From: Sphingobacterium tabacisoli
Lineage (GTDB): Bacteria > Bacteroidota > Bacteroidia > Sphingobacteriales > Sphingobacteriaceae
Reading direction: 5' to 3'
Assembly (NCBI RefSeq): GCF_017908035.1
Contig: NZ_JAEQMU010000001.1
Span: 868,001-932,000, forward strand
Length of the DNA stretch: 64,000 nt
The translations under genes and the position numbers were made by a program. This document shows positions 35,089-43,274 of this stretch, one piece after another. How positions within the stretch are numbered: the first letter of the stretch is position 1; the number at the start of each line of letters is the position of its first letter. The notes below the pieces were generated by a model. The model did no database searches. It had not been told where the DNA came from and saw only the letters and a program-made list of their open reading frames with translations.

Positions 35089-36795
35089 TTAGGCTGAAAC
35101 ACTCATTTCTTCATAAAACTTGTTTATGAGTTGATTTGCTGCATCTACACAAAGATTGCAACTATCTGATATGATATGTAGATCATACCAATTTATATCC
35201 AACTTTGTGTTAAGTTTAATGTCAAATGGCGTCTCTATTAATAATTTCCATATACGACGGTTTTCAATTGTATCATTTGGAAATACATCTGCAGGGAACT
35301 TCCAAATTCCAGAGCAAACATTAAAGACATTTTTCAAAGAAAGCCTCTGTGGTTTATAGTCGTAAAAGAACTCTAATAATCCAATAAAAACCTGTTCTAA
35401 AGCAAGGCCGTAAACTACAGTTTTTGAAGCGTAATTATCTACCGCACCAAAAGTATTCGCTCCATTCAGAAAGCTTTCTACCCGCATCATCCTTTCGTCC
35501 CAGCTATCCTTTAGTTTTTTATATTTATTTTCAGATATCAAGTTGACACCTTCATTCTTCAATGGCCATATAATATCGCTACCTACTTGACACACTAATT
35601 CTCCTTGCTCTAGTACCTTTCTAAAAAAACGCTGACCTCTTTTTAGAAGAATGTTGATTTCTCTTATGCTATGTCCTAGTAATTGTACTGAGTAGTGAGG
35701 ATTTCCATTAAGAGTACTTTGAAGTGCAAATGATTCCTCATTAATATTTGACTCCGATACCAATAACAGTGTGTATTCAAAAAAAGAATGATTCTGCTTT
35801 TCTTCTTCAAAGCCTGCTCGGCTTGTCTGTCTACTTTTGGAAGAAACGAGATAAGCTTGTTTAATATCCAAAGAACACGTGATTTTTACGAGTATTTCTG
35901 TTAAAAAAGGATGATTCGGGTAATCCTTGAGTTCTACTTCGGCCGCTTCAAAAGAAGGAGTTGATTCTAGATTTTCCGAAAAACCCTCTTTATTCAAGAT
36001 TTCTAGATACTGACAAAAAAGCTGATCAGTCAAACTAATGAGGCTATTCATTTTGACTTCGAGTAGACTAATGTCCGCTTCTAGAACCTGAAACTCATCT
36101 TCATAACGCACGGCGCAATACACCTCATTCAAGAGTGTTAGTAATCGGTTGTCCTCTTCATCAACTTCGCAAAATAAGCTATTTAATGAGGTCGTCACTT
36201 TCCTCAAAATTCTATGGTGAACTCTAATATTATGACTCGGCTTTTCTTTGCCTAAAAGCAAAATTTCCATACATCGATAACGAAGCTCAAAAACTTGATG
36301 CATCATAAATGCCGCTAATGCGAAACTCCTTTTTTCTTTGTAAAAATAGAAACCCTCTTTAAATTCATTAATCTTTAAATTCTCCCTATCAAAGATTCGT
36401 TGTAATACTCGTTTATCTTGATTTGGTGAAAAATTTTGCGGATGTAGTTGATAAGAACAGCTAGGGTTTTTATACAGAAGCCTGCTAGGGTGACAAGCAT
36501 CAAAGAAGAAAATATCGCCCAGAGCTAATTTCTCTTTGACCGTTGTTGAAATAAAAGTTACATGATTGAAATTTACATAATCAACCATATCAACCTCAAT
36601 TTGGGAGTTAACTTTTTGCAAATTTGCTGATTCCTTATTAGAAAGAAGTATAACGATTTCAAAAAGCACTACACCTTCATCTTGAAAGTCATCTCTCTCT
36701 CGGATAAATAGATAGTCAATTCTGTATTTAGAGATTAGTCTTAAAACAAGTTGATCTATTTTGCTCTGGTCCTTATTGAAATTTAGTGTTTCCAT
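35089..36795 (-). CDS. Unknown 568-aa protein, possibly two divergent nucleotidyltransferase-HEPN units
   Basis: The protein appears to consist of two related halves. The first (about 1-265) has a beta-alpha segment (IDYLFIRERDDF...VVLFEIVILLSNKE) followed by helices ALAAFMMHQVFELRYRCMEILLLGKEKPSHNIRVHH, which resemble a HEPN domain after an MNT-type nucleotidyltransferase. The second half repeats the pattern (YLVSSKSR...FFEYTLLLVSESN, then the helices YASKTVVYGLALEQVFIGLLEFFYDYKPQRL). No R-x4-6-H RNase motif is seen in either half, and no GS-x-DxD is clear. It starts 7 bases downstream of the 366-aa gene in the same operon. The function is not known; a conflict-system role is inference. Confidence 0.5.
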   Translation of the reverse strand: METLNFNKDQSKIDQLVLRLISKYRIDYLFIRERDDFQDEGVVLFEIVILLSNKESANLQKVNSQIEVDMVDYVNFNHVTFISTTVKEKLALGDIFFFDACHPSRLLYKNPSCSYQLHPQNFSPNQDKRVLQRIFDRENLKINEFKEGFYFYKEKRSFALAAFMMHQVFELRYRCMEILLLGKEKPSHNIRVHHRILRKVTTSLNSLFCEVDEEDNRLLTLLNEVYCAVRYEDEFQVLEADISLLEVKMNSLISLTDQLFCQYLEILNKEGFSENLESTPSFEAAEVELKDYPNHPFLTEILVKITCSLDIKQAYLVSSKSRQTSRAGFEEEKQNHSFFEYTLLLVSESNINEESFALQSTLNGNPHYSVQLLGHSIREINILLKRGQRFFRKVLEQGELVCQVGSDIIWPLKNEGVNLISENKYKKLKDSWDERMMRVESFLNGANTFGAVDNYASKTVVYGLALEQVFIGLLEFFYDYKPQRLSLKNVFNVCSGIWKFPADVFPNDTIENRRIWKLLIETPFDIKLNTKLDINWYDLHIISDSCNLCVDAANQLINKFYEEMSVSA

Positions 36796-36802
36796 GGCTC
36801 CG

Positions 36803-37900
36803 TTAATAATTAGTAGGTTGATATTCTAAAAGATCAGCTATTTCAATCATTCGTAAAAGAAAGTTTTGGATATCTCTGTACGTATCGTAATTGTGCCATT
36901 TATTATCTAAAGTTGCCAATCGCCATTCCTCAATATCTTTGCGTCGCTCAGAAAGACTTCTTTTTTCAAACTCTTGTGACACGAATTTAAGCGGATTTTT
37001 TAATGCATGATTAGGCAGATGTTTTATTTGTTTTTTGGCTTTTTTGGGTATTTTCCACTCTCTGGAATCTTTCTCGTTAAATTCTTTTGCAAAGCTCCAT
37101 AAGATTTCCATAACAAACTGAAGTTCTTCCATATAATACAACACATTTGCAGGGTTACCATTGTACTTCCAATAGCAATGCTCAGAACTAATGTTCTTTA
37201 AGTATTCAACAATAGAAAAGAATTGCGTCTTGTTGAATGATTCAAAGATATTATCAATACAGTCGTAATAATCAAACTGAGGAGTGTTGTGATCTAATCC
37301 CGCATTCGTAAACTCTGCTAATCTAGGTTTATCTTTTTCAGATATTGCTTCTTCTTTAGCATTACAAACAACATAAAGGGCTAATATCAATTGATTTATT
37401 TTTTGAAAGCTAAAATATGCCGATTCTTTCAAGAAAATTTCAAAATCCCAACTTGTTGGCATTAGTCCCTGGTAAAAAACGCCGTATAGATCAAATACTA
37501 AATCAAATCTGCTACTTTCATTATAGAATTTTCCCATAGTTCTGAAAGCTTCTATTAATTCTCCTTTAAACCTGTTACTATCATCTGTTTTTTTCGGATT
37601 GTAGCCAGGTTTAATAACCTTACCTTTTGTGAGGTATGATGGTCTTATCTGTGAAACTAACCACCCAGCGTCTAAAAGACGTGCCAACTTCAAAAATCTC
37701 TCATATAAGACTCTTGGAGATTCATATGTCGTCCAGTAGTCTGATCTAAAAGCGACTGTCCATATATCCCAGCATTCGTCAATAATAGATTCTGCGCTTG
37801 ATGCATCCTGAAAAGTGTTTCGTAGTACTTTAAATGGATTCATAATTTCTTCGTAATTCAGGAAACAAGGTTTGTAATCGGAAAAAGTTGCTCTAAACAT
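36803..37900 (-). CDS. Unknown 366-aa protein, partner of the 568-aa gene
   Basis: Start placed at ATG 37900 (MFRATFSDYKPCFLNYEEIM); an earlier ATG at 37996 would add 32 residues with an odd sequence. Helix-rich, many aromatic residues (SAESIIDECWDIWTVAFRSDYW, FDLYGVFYQGLMPTSWDFEIFLKE), with a basic region near 300-330 (KIPKKAKKQIKHLPNHALKNPLKF). I recognise no domain. It is transcribed divergently from the XRE gene and is followed after 7 bases by the 568-aa NTase/HEPN-like gene. Together they form a compact two-gene unit and might be the effector pair controlled from the shared promoter region. Confidence 0.6.
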   Translation of the reverse strand: MFRATFSDYKPCFLNYEEIMNPFKVLRNTFQDASSAESIIDECWDIWTVAFRSDYWTTYESPRVLYERFLKLARLLDAGWLVSQIRPSYLTKGKVIKPGYNPKKTDDSNRFKGELIEAFRTMGKFYNESSRFDLVFDLYGVFYQGLMPTSWDFEIFLKESAYFSFQKINQLILALYVVCNAKEEAISEKDKPRLAEFTNAGLDHNTPQFDYYDCIDNIFESFNKTQFFSIVEYLKNISSEHCYWKYNGNPANVLYYMEELQFVMEILWSFAKEFNEKDSREWKIPKKAKKQIKHLPNHALKNPLKFVSQEFEKRSLSERRKDIEEWRLATLDNKWHNYDTYRDIQNFLLRMIEIADLLEYQPTNY

Positions 37901-38057
37901 AGTTTTATAATTTTGGTTAACACAAATGACTGTACAATCATCGATGTACCGAACCAAAACAACTTGTATTTCACCAATCACATTAGTAAAAAACAAAAGC
38001 TAATTTTGTAAATTACCAAGGCATAAGATTCTGGGTAAACAAATGACAGAATATTAT

Positions 38058-38065
38058 TAACTTTG
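38058..38065 (+). promoter_or_regulatory. Candidate -7 box for the XRE gene, very close to its ATG
   Basis: TAACTTTG is an exact TAnnTTTG match, and the ATG follows at 38070, only 4 bases after it. Transcription would start at or near the start codon, so the mRNA may be leaderless. Confidence 0.5.
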
Positions 38066-38069
38066 GATT

Positions 38070-38474
38070 ATGAGTAAGGAAAACAAGATCGGACCAAAAA
38101 TCAGTCGCTTACGTGAGTTACGTGGCATGAAGCAAGAAGCATTAGCTACCGCATTAGGTGTAAGTCAGCAGACGGTATCCAATATCGAACGCAGTGCTGA
38201 GATAGAAGAAGACTTGTTGGCTCAGGTATCACAGATACTAGGTGTTACTCCAGATGCAATACGTAATTTTGACGAAGAAGCTGTGTTCAATTATTTTAAT
38301 ACATTCAACGATAATAGTGGAGCTGGCGCATATAGTACAAATCCAACATTTACCTTTAACCCAATAGAAAAATTACTAGAAGCCCACGAAGAGAACAAGA
38401 AACTATACGAGCGCCTTCTTGAAGCGGAAAAATCAAAAGTGGAGCTCTTAGAAAGATTGCTAAATAATAAGTAA
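38070..38474 (+). CDS. XRE-family (Cro/C1-type) transcriptional regulator
   Basis: 134 residues. The HTH lies at about 8-62 (ISRLRELRGMKQEALATALGVSQQTVSNIERSAEI). The C-terminus from about 103 (LEAHEENKKLYERLLEAEKSKVELLERLL) is a coiled coil, likely for dimer formation. It lies divergently from the 366-aa/568-aa pair and upstream of the PRTase/NADAR genes. Either or both could be its targets. Confidence 0.85.
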   Translation: MSKENKIGPKISRLRELRGMKQEALATALGVSQQTVSNIERSAEIEEDLLAQVSQILGVTPDAIRNFDEEAVFNYFNTFNDNSGAGAYSTNPTFTFNPIEKLLEAHEENKKLYERLLEAEKSKVELLERLLNNK

Positions 38475-38497
38475 GGAGATACTTATAGTAATCATTC

Positions 38498-38516
38498 GTG
38501 CAACCTGCCGTTGCAC
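38498..38516. promoter_or_regulatory. Perfect palindrome between XRE and PRTase genes
   Basis: GTGCAAC and GTTGCAC flank 5 bases. There is no T run after it, so it reads more like an operator or mRNA structure than a terminator. It lies 24 bases after the XRE stop and about 205 bases before the PRTase start. Confidence 0.45.
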
Positions 38517-38721
38517 AATTACGACCGCGATATAAATAGGGAGAAGCCAATTGCCAAACTTTTGCCCGACCACCTTTTGTGAAATTCTTGAAGAACAGTT
38601 ATTATCTTTAGGAGCAGAAAAATAAAGAAGGTCGTTTCTTTAGACGTGATTAATTCTATCGGCAATTTAACGGCAAAACAAACAATATTAGCTTTAAAAA
38701 ACCAATAGAAAAACACAACGC

Positions 38722-39765
38722 GTGAAAGAACAGTTAGCACAAGGCATACACAATATAATAAAAGGCTATCGAGCCGAAGACCAAATCAACATCACCCCTG
38801 AACATATTATCGCCTGGGCCGATCAATTTGAAGAAGATTCTATCTTTATGTTAACCGAGCTGAACCACATATTACCTCAGATATACATCACCAAAGAGAA
38901 AGCAAAAGAATTTATTCTGCAGCACATCAATTGGTTGGTAAATAAATACGGTTATCAAAGCATAAGCGAATTTTTAATCGACACCGAGTTCATGAAAATT
39001 CAGCAAGAAGGGAAGAGCCAGTTCGCAATCCTAGAACTCCTACAAGAAGTATTAAATGAAAACTGGCAAATATCATTTCAACAATACAGCACATTCCCCA
39101 AAAAGAATTTTGTCTATTTTGATGATGTACTAGCCACCGGCAGCACCCTGGGACGACACATTGTCGACTGGTTATCCTTGGCCAATGGCGACCAGCGCAA
39201 TATAGATTTAGTACTTAACGATCAATACCAGCTTTCCATTAATCTATTTTGCTTACATACCTGGGGACACGCATTTCAGAAGTACAGGCTCAACAAGGAC
39301 TTTCAAGATGCTTTAGGAAGGAAGCTATCATGGATGCACAATATGACAGTAGAAAACCATGCTAGATTTCCAAATCAATCCTACAACCATGCATTTCCGG
39401 TACATGGCCAACCGATCAATGTACAAAGCTATCTAGCCAATTTACCTGCAGATAAATACGAAAACTATGCCTATCGTAACGAAGCTATGCCAGTGAACGA
39501 GCGGTTTTTCTCATCAAGAGAAAACCGGATTAAATACGAAAACATCCTTTTGCAAAAGGGATTATCCATCATTAATCAGATAAAAGGAGAAATAAAACCA
39601 AATATACGTCCACTCGGACTTATCAATCCTACATACAAAACATTTGGATTAGGTACACATTTTCTAACATGGCGTAATATCCCCAACAATTGTCCGTTAG
39701 TATACTGGTGGGAGGTACCTGGACACGATTGGATACCGCTTTTCCCGCGCAAGATCATAGGATAA
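38722..39765 (+). CDS. Phosphoribosyltransferase-like protein (PRTase-CE type candidate)
   Basis: 347 residues with a GTG start (no ATG lies between the upstream in-frame stop at 38695 and 38722). The PRPP-binding loop VYFDDVLATGST spans 131-142 and is preceded by beta-strand residues, the signature of phosphoribosyltransferases. The helical N-terminus (ITPEHIIAWADQFEEDSIFML) and long C-terminus differ from housekeeping PRTases. This shape fits PRTases described in bacterial conflict systems. The next gene, a NADAR family protein, starts 29 bases downstream, so nucleotide or NAD-related chemistry is likely. A housekeeping salvage role is less likely inside a mobile element. Confidence 0.6.
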   Translation: MKEQLAQGIHNIIKGYRAEDQINITPEHIIAWADQFEEDSIFMLTELNHILPQIYITKEKAKEFILQHINWLVNKYGYQSISEFLIDTEFMKIQQEGKSQFAILELLQEVLNENWQISFQQYSTFPKKNFVYFDDVLATGSTLGRHIVDWLSLANGDQRNIDLVLNDQYQLSINLFCLHTWGHAFQKYRLNKDFQDALGRKLSWMHNMTVENHARFPNQSYNHAFPVHGQPINVQSYLANLPADKYENYAYRNEAMPVNERFFSSRENRIKYENILLQKGLSIINQIKGEIKPNIRPLGLINPTYKTFGLGTHFLTWRNIPNNCPLVYWWEVPGHDWIPLFPRKIIG

Positions 39766-39794
39766 TCAAATTTTTATACTTAATTTGCATTCAT

Positions 39795-40409
39795 ATGAAT
39801 ATCAAAGAAAAAATATACAACATTTCAGATAGTGTAGTCTTCAGTAAGACAACTGCCGCATTTGGAGGGCTGTCCAATATGGCTTCTGGGTATTCCTTAT
39901 TTGTAAACGAAGTAAACATCGCAAACTCTGAAATTCTTTATCAGATTTGTCGATTCCCCTTGTTCCCTAAGCTACAAGAAGACATTATTTCTCTCGAAAA
40001 CCCGATGGAAGCGAAAGCTTTGGCACGTAAGTATGAAAAATACACTAGACAGGATTGGGAAAATGTCAAAGTGGACATTATGCGCTGGTGCTTACAGGTG
40101 AAACTCATTCAAAATGAGGACACCTTCTCAGAACTCCTAAAGTCGACAGGAGACAAGGCAATAGTAGAGTATTCCGCAAAAGACCCATTCTGGGGAGCAG
40201 TCCCAACAGAAAATGGAAAGCTGCAGGGAAAAAATGTATTAGGTCGGTTACTGACAGAAGTTAGAGAAATCATAGTAAAGCAAAATCAAAAATTAGAAAT
40301 GGTTAGTCCACTTACCATTCCTGCATTCTTGCTATTCAATTACCCTATCGAAGCAGTGCACACCGCAGAATATAGCGTAGAAGATCTCGACAACGTTTAT
40401 GCTTACTAA
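39795..40409 (+). CDS. NADAR-family protein (YbiA/DarT-reversal-like N-glycosidase)
   Basis: 204 residues from ATG 39795. It has the NADAR landmarks: FGGLSNM (23-29), EILYQICRFP (46-55), MEAKALARKYEK (71-82) and WGAVPTENGKLQGKNVLGRL (133-152). Members cleave N-glycosidic bonds, e.g. in riboflavin intermediates (YbiA), and some remove ADP-ribose from guanine in DNA. The gene directly follows the PRTase-like gene and is followed by a strong terminator. A role in reversing or producing ADP-ribose-type modification in a defence setting is inferred from context. Confidence 0.75.
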   Translation: MNIKEKIYNISDSVVFSKTTAAFGGLSNMASGYSLFVNEVNIANSEILYQICRFPLFPKLQEDIISLENPMEAKALARKYEKYTRQDWENVKVDIMRWCLQVKLIQNEDTFSELLKSTGDKAIVEYSAKDPFWGAVPTENGKLQGKNVLGRLLTEVREIIVKQNQKLEMVSPLTIPAFLLFNYPIEAVHTAEYSVEDLDNVYAY

Positions 40410-40444
40410 GCAAACAAAAGAATAAGCTCAAGCAAACACGCTAT

Positions 40445-40493
40445 AAAAAACTGAGGCCTCTACCTAATCAAAAGGGTAGGGGCCTCAGTTTTA
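40445..40493. terminator. Strong bidirectional terminator
   Basis: A 16-bp stem (AACTGAGGCCTCTACC with GGTAGGGGCCTCAGTT, one T-G pair) lies between the NADAR gene (+) and the lipoprotein gene (-), with A and T runs outside. Confidence 0.85.
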
Positions 40494-40511
40494 AATCCGG
40501 TGAGAAGAAAT

Positions 40512-41009
40512 CTATCTTCCCAATGCCTTCCGACGCTCTATCTCAGCCTGTAGGCTTTGGAACCATTCCTGGTACACACGAGGTTCATAGATCATCTGCT
40601 CCTTGTTTTCTTTATTCACCTGGCCCCAGTAGCCGTTACGACTAGTTTCAGCCCCTTCGTACATAGAAATCTTGACCTCCGTCACCTCATCATTCACACC
40701 CTCCACATAAAACATAGCCTTAGACGTATTGGCATCCTTCGACGTACCCGTCCAGAATCGTTGCGAAGCAGCATTCTTATTTTCTATACGTTTGCTGGCA
40801 TTAATCAATCCCGTTTCCCGATCAGCACGTTCCACCATATAGCTTTCAGATTGCAGCAAGCTAATAATAGATTTGAAAACCATTTCTTGGCTAGAATCAA
40901 ACTGCTTAGTAGTCATCATTTTCACTTCAGCAGGTGTACGTGTCACCATCTGTGTAGCACACGAACTCAATACAGCTACAGCAATCAATAGGGTAATAAC
41001 TCTTTTCAT
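40512..41009 (-). CDS. Lipoprotein of unknown function (165 aa)
   Basis: A lipobox LSSC gives lipid-modified Cys17. The mature part begins with ATQMVTRTPAEVKMMTTKQFDSS and contains beta-rich stretches (YMVERADRETGLINASKRIE, AMFYVEGVNDEVTEVKISM). I do not recognise a family with certainty; the pattern is similar to small outer-membrane lipoproteins that bind hydrophobic partners. It lies 47 bases downstream of the BamE-like lipoprotein gene on the same strand, so the two are probably one unit. Such lipoproteins are unusual cargo in a defence-bearing element. Confidence 0.7.
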   Translation of the reverse strand: MKRVITLLIAVAVLSSCATQMVTRTPAEVKMMTTKQFDSSQEMVFKSIISLLQSESYMVERADRETGLINASKRIENKNAASQRFWTGTSKDANTSKAMFYVEGVNDEVTEVKISMYEGAETSRNGYWGQVNKENKEQMIYEPRVYQEWFQSLQAEIERRKALGR

Positions 41010-41056
41010 ATTTTTCTAAAAAATCTAATAAACAATAAAACAGGAAGCGACAACTC

Positions 41057-41434
41057 TTAGAAAGCCGTAGCAACCACCGAATAATCCGACACGACATCAT
41101 TCGCATCAAACGTAATGATCAAATCAAAGGACCTGCTACTGCTGCTCTGGCTAGCGCGCTCGCCCGCAAAGAAATCTGTCGATCCCGCCTTCTGCTCCAC
41201 CGACATACGGTTGTAGCTCCATACCTCTAGATTCGATTTATTCTTAGAGACCAGGTTTGGAGAGCCAAACAGTTTAAGGATTTCATCTTGCGAAGTTTCC
41301 CCCTTGATGACCTTTGACTTTACAATTCCCATGGTCAGATTACTCTTTTGCGCATTACCTTCCGTACCATACTTGTAACTATTACAAGAAGAAAGCGATA
41401 ACACGAATAAAGCTGAAAGTAGTATTTTATACAT
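41057..41434 (-). CDS. SmpA/BamE-like lipoprotein (125 aa)
   Basis: A lipobox LSSC gives Cys17. The region VKSKVIKGETSQDEILKLFGSP is the SmpA/OmlA/BamE pattern (a helix ending in FG-P), followed by VWSYNRMS and a C-terminal beta segment FDLIITFDANDVVSDYSV. BamE proteins help assemble outer-membrane barrels, but this short, element-borne copy may have another role, for example altering the envelope. A further lipoprotein follows. It is divergent from the WYL regulator gene, with 201 bases between. Confidence 0.7.
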   Translation of the reverse strand: MYKILLSALFVLSLSSCNSYKYGTEGNAQKSNLTMGIVKSKVIKGETSQDEILKLFGSPNLVSKNKSNLEVWSYNRMSVEQKAGSTDFFAGERASQSSSSRSFDLIITFDANDVVSDYSVVATAF

Positions 41435-41449
41435 AGTTTAAAATTTTGG

Positions 41450-41457
41450 CAAACATA
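41450..41457 (-). promoter_or_regulatory. Candidate -7 box for the BamE-like lipoprotein
   Basis: On the minus strand it reads TATGTTTG (match to TAnnTTTG), 15 bases upstream of the ATG at 41434. No TTG at -33 is clear. Confidence 0.4.
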
Positions 41458-41551
41458 TTTAATACAGATAATTAATATTTACGGCATCCCGTAAGTGTAA
41501 ATGAAAACATCTCCGTATCATAGCGCAAAGGTTAGAACTAACAATGCATCC

Positions 41552-41585
41552 TATGTACACAGTACAAGATTTATCTGTGCACATA
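41552..41585. promoter_or_regulatory. Inverted repeat, candidate WYL-regulator operator
   Basis: TATGTACACAG (41552-41562) and CTGTGCACATA (41575-41585) are reverse complements with one mismatch, separated by 12 bases. It lies 50 bases before the WYL gene, in the region shared with the lipoprotein gene on the other strand. Autoregulation by the WYL protein is inferred. Confidence 0.55.
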
Positions 41586-41635
41586 CAATACACACATTAT
41601 ATGTATCTTAGCTTTCTAAGACCAATACAATTAAA

Positions 41636-42643
41636 ATGGCCACCAATAAACACGCGATAATCCGTTACGAAGCACTAGACAGATGTTTTTCCAATAAAGG
41701 CAAAAAGTTCTTTATAGACGATCTCATAGCTTATGTTTCCGACGCACTGAAAGATTATACCGGCACCGATAGCAGCATATCCAGAAGGCAGCTATTCAAG
41801 GATATCGATTTCATGCGCAGCGAGGCAGGATTTCGAGCACCGATAGGAAGTATAAAAGAAGGCAAAAAGACCTACTACCGCTACGAGGATATGAGCTATA
41901 CATTAGCCATGCAACAGATTAATCCTGTCGAAGCCGAATTATTAAAAACTACACTAGAAATGCTTGGACGATTCAAGGGATTACCTCAATTTGATTATGT
42001 TCAGGAGCTCGCCCTAAAGCTCAAGAAGAGTTTTCAATTAGAAGACCTGGAACACAGTATATACTTCGATCAGAATGAATACTTACGTAACCTTCATCTA
42101 CTAGGAGAGATACTCAAACTAATCAACCAAAGGCAAGTTTTAAACATCACATACAGATCGTTCAACCAAGCAGAAGATGAATATGTGGTAATTCATCCCT
42201 ATTTTCTAAAGCAGTACAACAAACGCTGGTTTCTATATGGACAATGCCAAGGTTTCGACAGCTGGACCAGCCTAGCACTCGATCGCATTCAGGATATCAC
42301 TATCGAAGAAGACGCCACTTTTATCCCATGCAATGAATCACCAGAAGATTACTTCGAAGATATTATCGGCGTCAGCAAACCCATAGATGCCAAATGCGAA
42401 TTTGTCAAAATCAAAGTCAACAAATCCTTGTGGCCATATATAGACTCCAAACCATTGCATCCATCTCAAACAGTTATTGATCGTGCAGAAGCCTATACAG
42501 TTATTCAATTGGAGATCATTCCAAATTACGAGTTTTATGCACAGATACTTGGATTTGGAGCGGCTATTGAAGTAATTTCGCCTCTTTTAGTAAGAGAAAA
42601 GACAGTAAGAAGGGTAAAAGATTCTTTGAAAAACTATTACTAA
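41636..42643 (+). CDS. WYL-domain transcriptional regulator
   Basis: 335 residues. The N-terminal winged helix (about 5-85) includes DRCFSNKGKKFFIDDLIAYV and SRRQLFKDIDFMRSEAGF. The WYL-type domain at about 165-255 shows VLNITYRSFN and VIHPYFLKQYNKRWFLYGQC, followed by a WCX-like C-terminus. WYL regulators often control defence genes and sense nucleic acids or nucleotides. Here it precedes three small genes and a type I restriction system on the same strand and has a palindromic site upstream. Confidence 0.88.
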   Translation: MATNKHAIIRYEALDRCFSNKGKKFFIDDLIAYVSDALKDYTGTDSSISRRQLFKDIDFMRSEAGFRAPIGSIKEGKKTYYRYEDMSYTLAMQQINPVEAELLKTTLEMLGRFKGLPQFDYVQELALKLKKSFQLEDLEHSIYFDQNEYLRNLHLLGEILKLINQRQVLNITYRSFNQAEDEYVVIHPYFLKQYNKRWFLYGQCQGFDSWTSLALDRIQDITIEEDATFIPCNESPEDYFEDIIGVSKPIDAKCEFVKIKVNKSLWPYIDSKPLHPSQTVIDRAEAYTVIQLEIIPNYEFYAQILGFGAAIEVISPLLVREKTVRRVKDSLKNYY

Positions 42644-42655
42644 CAAACTAGAATT

Positions 42656-43198
42656 ATGGCTATTAGGTATTCCGAATTGTCTCATTTTTTCTCTCGTGAT
42701 AAATTTACAGCAGACGAACTGTCAATTTTCATTGAAAAAACATCAACTAAACTTTCTGAAAAAGAACGTGACCTTTTATTAATTCTTGTAAAGAATCAAT
42801 TATCCAAATTTGAAAAGAAAAAGAACCAAATTCCCAGCAACAAACCAATAGCTTCCACAAAAAGGGGGAAACATTCTGAATCAGGACATGATTTGTCCTT
42901 TTTAAGCGAATTTCTCTATTTATCCAAAGAACAACTCGCAGAACAATTAAAAATTTCCTTAAAACTATTAATTAATGTTCTTTCCAAACATGGTATAGAT
43001 TCGAGTAGCTGCGATAGTGTTGATATGGTTTCTTTGATTAAAATAAAATCTTACATACAGGATAGATTGAGGTTCATACGACCAAAGGAAACCAACAACA
43101 TTAAAAGGTCCAAACAGATTACATACGCAAAAGATGACGCCTACGGAAAGCTATTAACATATGGATTTTCTAAAGTGATTTATATTAGAATGAAATAG
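42656..43198 (+). CDS. Unknown 180-aa protein next to the WYL gene
   Basis: Starts 12 bases after the WYL gene, so probably the same transcript. The N-terminal half is helical with many Lys/Ser/Glu. The middle (FLYLSKEQLAEQLKISLKLLINVLSKHGIDSSSCDSVDMVSLIKI) superficially resembles the IF2 N-terminal or SAP-like helical module that binds nucleic acid. I recognise no definite domain. Base composition is AT-rich relative to the neighbouring hsd genes. It may be a partner or target of the WYL regulator. Confidence 0.55.
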   Translation: MAIRYSELSHFFSRDKFTADELSIFIEKTSTKLSEKERDLLLILVKNQLSKFEKKKNQIPSNKPIASTKRGKHSESGHDLSFLSEFLYLSKEQLAEQLKISLKLLINVLSKHGIDSSSCDSVDMVSLIKIKSYIQDRLRFIRPKETNNIKRSKQITYAKDDAYGKLLTYGFSKVIYIRMK

Positions 43199-43274
43199 CC
43201 TCAATAAAAACTATGCACATCCACTGCACCGACACTTGATATATTTGAATTATTAATCGATAAAAAGTAGAGAC

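Noticed and set aside
35089..36795. HEPN ribonuclease toxin
   Set aside because: I could not find an R-x4-6-H motif in either helical segment, so an active RNase is not supported.
38519..38740. 73-codon minus-strand frame between XRE and PRTase genes
   Set aside because: Overlaps the start of the PRTase gene, has a hydrophobic but irregular sequence, and no box upstream. Not strong enough to list.
38722..39765. PRTase as a housekeeping purine or pyrimidine salvage enzyme
   Set aside because: The protein has a long extra N- and C-terminus and is encoded in a mobile element beside NADAR. Only the PRPP loop resembles salvage enzymes.
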